Shown here: one piece after another, positions 58,219 through 64,000 of the stretch
Layout: each line of letters opens with the position of its first letter
Numbering within the stretch: the first letter of the stretch is position 1
Assembly: GCF_022788715.1 (NCBI RefSeq)
Contig: NZ_CP085167.1
Location: forward strand, 2,927,001-2,991,000
DNA: 64,000 bases
Direction: 5' to 3'
Source: Sulfitobacter sp. DSM 110093
GTDB lineage: Bacteria; Pseudomonadota; Alphaproteobacteria; Rhodobacterales; Rhodobacteraceae
The notes under the pieces: model-generated
The model's database searches: none
What the model saw: the letters and a program-made list of their open reading frames with translations, nothing else
What the model was told of the DNA's origin: nothing
Translations under genes and position numbers: made by a program

Positions 58219-61146
58219 TCATGCACTTTTCTGCAGCTTGGCTTTGCCGTCGCAGTCTGGGAAGCGGACACAGCTAAGAAATGCTCCATAGCGGCCGCGC
58301 CGTTCTACAAGCCATCCTGCGTCGCAACTCGGACAAGCCGGCTGGCTTTGCCCGCAATCTCCGCAAACCAGTTCTCCACGGGTCCGAGAACGGACAGGGA
58401 GGCCGACACCGCAGGCCGGACACGCGGGCATTCGACTGCCGCACAGCTTCACATGTTCGCAGCGATACCAGTCGCGCCCATCCTTTCCAGCCATGTGAAG
58501 CAGACGCCCGCTGCAACCCGGACAGGTGTGGGTGTGATTTTGGGCCTCCGTGGGCACGACCACGCCGAATTCGGGCTCTTTCATCAGCTCCTCGACGAAG
58601 ACCGAGGGGCGCGCTTCGGATGCCAGGATGGTCACTGTCCGTCGGGCCCGGGTTACGGCGACATACATGACGCGCCGCTCTTCGGCATTCGGGTAGGGCT
58701 CGGCTTCGGGCGATACCAGACTAAGCAGAGGGTCGTCCACGATCATTGACGGAAAACCCATCTTGGCGTTGTCAGCGCCGAGGATGATCACGTGATCCGC
58801 TTCCAGGCCCTTCGAGGAATGGATGGTCTTGAAGGTGATCGTCGCCCCGGGGTTCTGGCGCTGAAGCTGGACGACATCGGGCCTTAGGAACTGATATCGA
58901 CCGAGGATCAGGATGGACGGTTTCCCGCCGCCCTTCCCTTCTGTGGCGGTAAGAGCAGCAACCGCGTCGTTCAAGACCGACTCCCCGGTGTCGCGGCGCG
59001 TCCAAGCGATCCTGATTGACGGCTCGTCCGTCTCGCCGGCGGGGATCACCGTCTTGGTGATCTGTGCTGGGTTGCGCAGAACGAAACGTCGTGCAGCCAG
59101 AGCGATCTTGTCCACCGATCGAAAGGTCCGACCGAGGTCGACGGTCCGATGGACACCGGCGCCCCCTGCATAGGAGCCGCCGAATTCCGCGCCGAAGTTG
59201 CGCATGATATGGATGTCCGACCCGGCGAAGCGGTATATCGATTGCCAGTCATCACCAACGGCAAACACCTTGGCATCGGAATGCTGGCGTTTGAGGGCCT
59301 GAATCAACTTCGCCCGTCCGGTCGAGATGTCTTGGAACTCGTCGACGAGGATGTGCCGGAACGGGCTCTGGTAGCGTCCGCTTTGGACGAGGGCGGTGGC
59401 GCGGTTCACCATATCCTCGAAGTCGATCCGATCGCCCAAGCGGTACTGATATTCTCGGAACACGGCCCCGAAGATCGTTAGGAAAGCCTCGGCCCGCTTC
59501 CCCATCTTCAGCGTCCGTGCTTTGTCGGAGCAGTCCTCCACCCGGTAGCCACCGTTCTTGAAGTGACGCAGGAAGGTGCCCATCAGCGATGTGAAGCTGT
59601 CCACCACCCCAACCTCGGCTACACGATCATAAATCTCGATGTTCGGGATCGGCCGCAGCGTGACATGCGGTTCGAGCTTTTCGGCAAGCGCATCGAGCAG
59701 CCGCCCTTCCTCTCGCTCCCAACTGTAGGTCTCGACCAATACCGTCTCGTGCTCGGCATGGACCTGCCGTTTCCAGTCCATGCTTTCAAGGTATTCCTCG
59801 CGATCGACGTAAGGCGCGGTGGTCAGCTCCTCTACGCCGTCCCTGCCGCGTTTCTTTCGCACACCGAAATGTTCGATGTAGACGCCGCTTTCTGTCAGCC
59901 GGAAATCGGGCGTGTAGACGCGGCGACCGGTCTTCTGGAGTTTGTGTTCGTAGGTTGGCTCGTATTCGTAAGCGATGCCGTTCCGGAACAGCCAGTTGGC
60001 GATCAGAAGCTCTTCGAAGCTGTTCACTGTCTCGCCTTGCAGCGTCCGCAGGTTGCGGCTTTCGATCTGCGCATACCATTCGTGCTTCGTCTTGAAGTCC
60101 CATTCTGTCGGAAAGTCGTCGAAGAAACCGGCGAACCAACCAATCACGGTCTGCGCGATATCATTGGCGGTCGCTACGACGTGCCGCAGGATCTCCTTCA
60201 TCAGGGACAAGAACGCCTTGTCGTCTGTTGCGGTCGGCGTCAAGGGTGGCTTTTCGCCTTCTACCTCGCCGATGATCTCATAGGCCAATGCATGGAAGGT
60301 GCGGGCCGCCACGGGGACCCCACACCGCGATTCGATCCGCTCTGACATCTCGGTCGCGGCGTCTTTCGCAAAGGCCAGCAGCAGGAGCTCGCTCGGTTTC
60401 CGTATCTCCGCCTTGACCAAGTATGCGGCCTTGGCAGTGATCACGCTTGTTTTGCCGGAGCCCGCCCCTGCCAGAACCAGCGTCGCATCTTCGTCGACGA
60501 CCACCGACAGGCGCTGCTCCAGCGTCAGTGGCATAGTCTCGACCGTGCCGAAAAAATCCTTCCAGCGCAGGAGCTGACCCTTCACAAAGGTCTCGATAGA
60601 GACGTTACGGACGGCATTCGGATCGGATGCGAACGCAATGATCGGGGCAATTCGGGACATGACTTCGTCGCCAACGGCCTCCGAATTCAGCTTAGAAAGC
60701 ACCCGGCTGTTTAGATCGGCAGCATCGCGCTGCAGCGGCGCGACGTGGCATGCTGCGGGATATGCGTCCGGCACCTTGAGCGCATCGAGCGCGTGCAGGA
60801 TGCGCAGAACCGCCGCCTCCTCATTTTCCAACTCCGCCCGGTTAAAATCCGTCCAGGCGGTGGCAGCCGCATCTGCAAAATTTCTTGCTGCGGACGCGTC
60901 CACCGCCGGCAAGGTCAGATTCCGGCCGTCCCCGAGATCGAACGACAGAGACGAAGAGAGGAAGCCATTCCTTATTGAAGGGCGCGTCGCGATTGTGTCA
61001 AACCCTATCCAGGGCGAACCCGCACCAAGCGCGGCAATGCCCCTGTCTTGCAGGGTCAGGGACCTTGGATGTCGGGCGAGAGGATCAACTAAGAACCCCA
61101 GGAAGGATTTTGAGACGAGATTCATGTGCGCTGAAGTGTCAGTCAT
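58219..61146 (-). CDS. UvrD/HelD-like superfamily 1 helicase with nuclease-like insert and zinc fingers
   Basis: A 975-residue SF1 helicase resembling DNA helicase IV. Walker A is LVLAGAGSGKTSVITAKA (about residues 223-240). DEFQDISTGRAKLIQ is motif II, AVGDDWQSIYRFAGSD motif III, TIHSSKGLEADHVIILG motif V and RRVMYVAVTRARRTV motif VI. Between the first two (about 375-450) lies FEELLIANWLFRNGIAYEYEPTYEHKL, YTPDFRL and VYIEHFGV, a PD-(D/E)xK-type nuclease-like insert seen in some HelD relatives. The C-terminus has several CxxC fingers, the last (CPSCDAGWLVERRGRYGAFLSC) like topoisomerase zinc fingers. No partner operon is present except the upstream DUF4238 gene on the same strand. DNA repair or anti-phage roles are both possible. 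Confidence 0.85.
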   Translation of the reverse strand: MTDTSAHMNLVSKSFLGFLVDPLARHPRSLTLQDRGIAALGAGSPWIGFDTIATRPSIRNGFLSSSLSFDLGDGRNLTLPAVDASAARNFADAAATAWTDFNRAELENEEAAVLRILHALDALKVPDAYPAACHVAPLQRDAADLNSRVLSKLNSEAVGDEVMSRIAPIIAFASDPNAVRNVSIETFVKGQLLRWKDFFGTVETMPLTLEQRLSVVVDEDATLVLAGAGSGKTSVITAKAAYLVKAEIRKPSELLLLAFAKDAATEMSERIESRCGVPVAARTFHALAYEIIGEVEGEKPPLTPTATDDKAFLSLMKEILRHVVATANDIAQTVIGWFAGFFDDFPTEWDFKTKHEWYAQIESRNLRTLQGETVNSFEELLIANWLFRNGIAYEYEPTYEHKLQKTGRRVYTPDFRLTESGVYIEHFGVRKKRGRDGVEELTTAPYVDREEYLESMDWKRQVHAEHETVLVETYSWEREEGRLLDALAEKLEPHVTLRPIPNIEIYDRVAEVGVVDSFTSLMGTFLRHFKNGGYRVEDCSDKARTLKMGKRAEAFLTIFGAVFREYQYRLGDRIDFEDMVNRATALVQSGRYQSPFRHILVDEFQDISTGRAKLIQALKRQHSDAKVFAVGDDWQSIYRFAGSDIHIMRNFGAEFGGSYAGGAGVHRTVDLGRTFRSVDKIALAARRFVLRNPAQITKTVIPAGETDEPSIRIAWTRRDTGESVLNDAVAALTATEGKGGGKPSILILGRYQFLRPDVVQLQRQNPGATITFKTIHSSKGLEADHVIILGADNAKMGFPSMIVDDPLLSLVSPEAEPYPNAEERRVMYVAVTRARRTVTILASEARPSVFVEELMKEPEFGVVVPTEAQNHTHTCPGCSGRLLHMAGKDGRDWYRCEHVKLCGSRMPACPACGVGLPVRSRTRGELVCGDCGQSQPACPSCDAGWLVERRGRYGAFLSCVRFPDCDGKAKLQKSA

Positions 61147-61661
61147 TTCCGAGGTGTAGAAAATACTGTAAATCGGGGAACCTCAAGGGACGCATTTCGG
61201 ACGCGCAAGGGCGGATTGTGTTGGAAAACTCTCCTACAGCGTGCTGAAGCCGAATTTGGCAGAACAAAATTCCAAACTATGGAAATTTTAGCGCCACCCC
61301 GGGCCCCTATTGTCTCATCGGAGAACAGCTTCCCACATTTTAGTATTTTGAAGTTGCAGCAAATAGTTTTTCAACGGAATTGGCGGAAACCGGACCTTCG
61401 CTGCAACAGCGAGTGTGCTCTATCGAAACGATCAAAGCTGCCTTTCTCGGGGCGGATGGTCGGCCACATATGCTGCACCATCCACCAGGGTCAGCTACGC
61501 GCAGATTGCGACCTTTGAAAAGTCCAGGCCGCTGGGCCTCGCTGAATGGCATGGAAGGCCCATTGCTGACGCTTGTTCCCAAGGCGGCAAAAGTGCTGTT
61601 TGGGCACAGGCCTATGATTCCGACCATCGACAACACACGCATCTATTCTCTGATGAAAATT
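61147..61661. other. intergenic region between helicase and DUF4238 genes
   Basis: About 515 bp. Open frames on both strands exist but show no family sequence or ribosome sites. The part from about 61380 to 61600 (GGAAACCGGACCTTCGCTGC and onward) resembles, from memory, a conserved non-coding sequence found between genes in many Rhodobacterales. No hairpin terminator or RNA gene could be assigned. Confidence 0.4.
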
Positions 61662-62618
61662 CTACTGTGCTTGTCTGTTTGCCCGCCTCATAAGCGTGGC
61701 AAGCTCGCTGCCCGAAGCGAAAAATTTCGTCGGCGTGTGGATATTGAAGTCACTGCTCCGAGCATAAATTTGCTTGGTCGAATATCTGGCAATGTGGGTG
61801 TTCGCATCAGCAACCTGCAATGCATCATAGCGCATGACAGGTGGCAAATTCTCGAATGTACCGAGTAGGAGTAAATCACTGGACAAGGAAAAAGTTATCA
61901 GAGTGTCCATGAGCCCATGACCAGGCCCGTAAGAACCTCTTTCCTTCTGATCTCTCCATGACAACACAACTGGATCGTCACAGGTAATGAAAATATGGCC
62001 ATCCGGTGGCGATACGAAACACCAGTTCCGGTTCCCAAGCTCGGTAAGTACTGTTTCAACCATCTTCATTTCGAGTTTGATCAAATGGGTCTGATCAATC
62101 GCGATGTCGTAGTTTTTATCGTCATGAAATTTCTTAGCCTGCTCGTACGTGACCTTCGTATTGAATGCCTTGCCAGCTTCTTGCATCCGCTTTCGTTGGC
62201 TCTCCCAAATCTCCCTGGTCGAAACGGAAAGGCTTGCAATACGTTCCGCAATGTCCTTGTGGAGTTTCTCCAACTGGCCACGCATGCGCGGATTTCGCAC
62301 CGAGAGCTGCGCGGCCAAATTCATGGTCCAATCGAAATGTTCTGAGGTTCGAAAACGCTTTTCACTAACTACTTCAGCGAGGAAAGGTGCGAGTTCACCC
62401 TCCATTTCAGCGAGACCATCTTCCAAATAGTTTGGATCAACTCCATCGATCTCTATGCGATTGAAGTGTCTCTTGCTTGCAACGTTTCGGACCGAGGTTT
62501 TAAATGTCTCGTTGGTGGTGGAATCAAAAGTGAAAACCCGTGATTTACGACCAATTCCATCCGCAAAGTTCCGCAAATAGAGTTGGGGAACATAGTGATG
62601 GTTAGCTTTCTCTGCCAC
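61662..62618 (-). CDS. DUF4238 domain protein
   Basis: A 318-residue protein opening NHHYVPQLYLRNFAD, the signature of DUF4238, followed by VASKRHFNRIEIDG and ENLAARQ-type helical segments. A late WCFVSPPDGHIFITCDDPVVLSW strand pair is also conserved in the family. Its function is not established; members are scattered and often found near mobile or defence genes. The start is a GTG at 62618. It lies upstream of the helicase gene on the same strand, but the 515-bp gap makes a single transcript uncertain. Confidence 0.8.
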   Translation of the reverse strand: MAEKANHHYVPQLYLRNFADGIGRKSRVFTFDSTTNETFKTSVRNVASKRHFNRIEIDGVDPNYLEDGLAEMEGELAPFLAEVVSEKRFRTSEHFDWTMNLAAQLSVRNPRMRGQLEKLHKDIAERIASLSVSTREIWESQRKRMQEAGKAFNTKVTYEQAKKFHDDKNYDIAIDQTHLIKLEMKMVETVLTELGNRNWCFVSPPDGHIFITCDDPVVLSWRDQKERGSYGPGHGLMDTLITFSLSSDLLLLGTFENLPPVMRYDALQVADANTHIARYSTKQIYARSSDFNIHTPTKFFASGSELATLMRRANRQAQ

Positions 62619-62942
62619 GGCGTACCTTTGGGTTAGGAAGCTTTTGGTTCCTCTTACAAGTTCAGAAATGAAACTCCTATGTCAAGTTGTTCGCTGAGCA
62701 GACCTCGGTTCGGAACGCAGCGAATGCCTGCAATCCGCCCGACCTGCATGTGCCCGCCGGTACAGCAACCTGCTAGATTTGGGTCCGCATAGGGCTGACA
62801 GCGGTCATCGGAGCAACTCCAAGGGGGCGCTGAGAACGCAAAGTCGAGTGCTGCACCACCGCAATTCGGCTTAGAGCCCAATTTTGACCAATGCTGCGCG
62901 TTGCACGAAGGGCGGCCTTCATTTAAGAAGGACACCATTTTA
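62619..62942. other. intergenic region before partial tctA
   Basis: About 320 bp with no supportable gene. The stretch at about 62700-62930 (GGGTCCGCATAGGGCTGACAG and onward) looks like a Rhodobacterales-type non-coding repeat remembered from other genomes; a minus-strand open frame through it is not convincing. No clear terminator for the partial tctA was found. Confidence 0.4.
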
Positions 62943-64000
62943 TTAGAAACTAGCCCCTGTTTTTCGACGTTGCATGACGGGGTAAAGTACTGCCGCAATA
63001 ACAAGAGCGATCAATGCCAGTGATAGCGGGCGGGTAAAGAAGGTTGTGATATCCCAATTTGAAATTTGCATGGACCGACGGAAATTTACCTCAAGGATCG
63101 GGCCCAAGATCAGTGCGATCACAAACGGGGCAGCTGGATAACGCCAGCGTTCCATGAAGAAACCGATGAAGCCAAAGGCCAGTGCCAGTCCGACGTCAAA
63201 CATGTTATTGCGCAGCGCATAGGTGCCGAGAACACTGAAGGTCATGATCATCGGGCCCAGAATGCCGCCCGGTACGCGAGTTACATGCACAATATATTTG
63301 CCCGCCAATAGGCCAAGAACGCCAAAAAGGATATTGGCGATAAAGAGGGAAAAGATCAGAGTGTAGGTCACATCGGCAAACTCCGTGAATAGTTTGGGAC
63401 CAGGGATCATACCGTGGATCGTCAAACCACCGATAAACACAGCCGTTACAGCGTTTCCGGGAATGCCAAGCGTTAACGTGGGAATAAGCGTACCGCCGGT
63501 AACCGCATTGTTTGCGGCCTCAGAAGCGGCGACACCTTCCAGTTCACCTTTGCCAAATTTTTCAGGGGTCTTGGATGTCCGACGCGCTTCATTATAAGAA
63601 ATGAAAGCTGCGATGCTGGTGCCTGCGCCTGGTAAGATACCAACGATAGACCCAATAACCGACGATTTCATCATGGTACGGAAACAGCGGCGTAGATTCA
63701 GCCAGGCAGGCAATCCGCGCCCCGTAGCCGAAAGGGATACATCATCTGCAAGAATACCTCCCGTTTTAGGCAAGCTCAGCGCGATGGCCTGAGAGACAGA
63801 AAAAAGGCCGATTAGTGCTGGAAGCAAAGGAATGCCGTCAAACATCTCGCTCATGCCAAGTGTGTAGCGTTGACCGCCAGTGAAGTTATCAAGGCCAACT
63901 GTTGCCAGAAACAAACCTGCAAACGCAGTGATGGCTCCGTTCAGTGGGTTCTCAGACACAACGCCGACAATCGTCACCATGCCAAAAATCGCGAGAATGG
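62943..64000 (-). CDS. tctA: TTT transporter large permease TctA (system 3), C-terminal part
   Basis: The C-terminal two-thirds of a TctA permease; the frame is open to the window edge, so the N-terminus lies beyond it. The second-repeat motifs are clear: GILPGAGTSIAAFISYNEARRTSKTPEKFGKGELEGVAASEAANNAVTGG and LTLGIPGNAVTAVFIGGL. Six or more helices follow. Partner tctB and tctC genes would be expected outside the window, upstream on the minus strand. This is the third TTT permease in the window. Confidence 0.88.
   Translation of the reverse strand, partial: ILAIFGMVTIVGVVSENPLNGAITAFAGLFLATVGLDNFTGGQRYTLGMSEMFDGIPLLPALIGLFSVSQAIALSLPKTGGILADDVSLSATGRGLPAWLNLRRCFRTMMKSSVIGSIVGILPGAGTSIAAFISYNEARRTSKTPEKFGKGELEGVAASEAANNAVTGGTLIPTLTLGIPGNAVTAVFIGGLTIHGMIPGPKLFTEFADVTYTLIFSLFIANILFGVLGLLAGKYIVHVTRVPGGILGPMIMTFSVLGTYALRNNMFDVGLALAFGFIGFFMERWRYPAAPFVIALILGPILEVNFRRSMQISNWDITTFFTRPLSLALIALVIAAVLYPVMQRRKTGASF

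Noticed and set aside
61340..61868. Hypothetical genes in the helicase/DUF4238 gap (both strands)
   Set aside because: Frames overlap each other and the DUF4238 end, lack ribosome sites, and read like translated non-coding repeat sequence.
62654..63004. Minus-strand 116-codon open frame before the partial tctA
   Set aside because: Cysteine- and arginine-rich translation without family features, overlapping the tctA 3' end in another frame; more likely conserved non-coding DNA.

Overview
The window looks like an accessory, probably plasmid- or island-borne, region of a marine Rhodobacterales (Roseobacter-group) bacterium. The reasons are the high but uneven GC content, the many tripartite (TTT) and TRAP solute transporters, a DMSP-catabolism cluster, and insertion sequences whose proteins read like those of this order. 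No replication, partition, rRNA or tRNA gene was seen, so the replicon type is not determined.

Layout. 0.2-1.8 kb: an MFS exporter whose 5' end abuts mobile DNA. 1.9-5.0 kb: an IS5-family element flanked by two identical, inverted IS110-family elements. 5.1-11.4 kb: a GC-rich TctABC transporter, a GntR/UTRA regulator, a cytoplasmic gamma-glutamyltransferase and a small GAF protein. 11.4-22.2 kb: an acid-sugar/lactone cluster with an aldo/keto reductase, a metallo-beta-lactamase-fold lactonase, an ABM-fold protein, a second TctABC, a Gfo/Idh/MocA dehydrogenase, a FadR-type GntR, an isocitrate-dehydrogenase-family enzyme, a four-carbon acid-sugar kinase (OtnK) and a decarboxylating aldolase (OtnC). 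22.3-29.4 kb: a dddT-dddD-dddA-like set with a divergent LysR gene, a complete-looking DMSP import and cleavage module.

29.5-36.2 kb: a Tn7-like transposon core (tnsA, tniA/tnsB, tniB/tnsC, tniQ) inserted next to a LysR remnant, with repeated transposase-binding-like sites at its left end. 36.2-37.8 kb: a gene-poor scar with a broken copy of the MFS 3' end fused to an IS5-family remnant. 37.8-45.8 kb: an AT-richer operon in which a TRAP transporter is joined to CoA-transferase, paired acyl-CoA dehydrogenases and enoyl-CoA hydratase, with a divergent IclR gene. 45.8-46.8 kb: a decayed IS481-type element.

47.0-57.9 kb: two paralogous operons facing away from each other, each with a TetR regulator, a TRAP transporter and an amidohydrolase; the right one also has a GAF protein. 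58.0-62.6 kb: a UvrD-like helicase with an embedded nuclease-like segment and zinc fingers, then a DUF4238 protein. 62.9 kb to the end: the C-terminal part of a third TctA.

Most of the window is therefore a set of uptake-plus-catabolism cassettes, each with its own regulator and separated by mobile-element scars. The most solid functional call is the DMSP module. The most interesting structures are the symmetric IS110/IS5 nest with a possible bridge-RNA region, the Tn7-like element with internal copies of its end motif, the mirrored TRAP-amidohydrolase operons, and the small GAF proteins that recur beside transporter/hydrolase operons.
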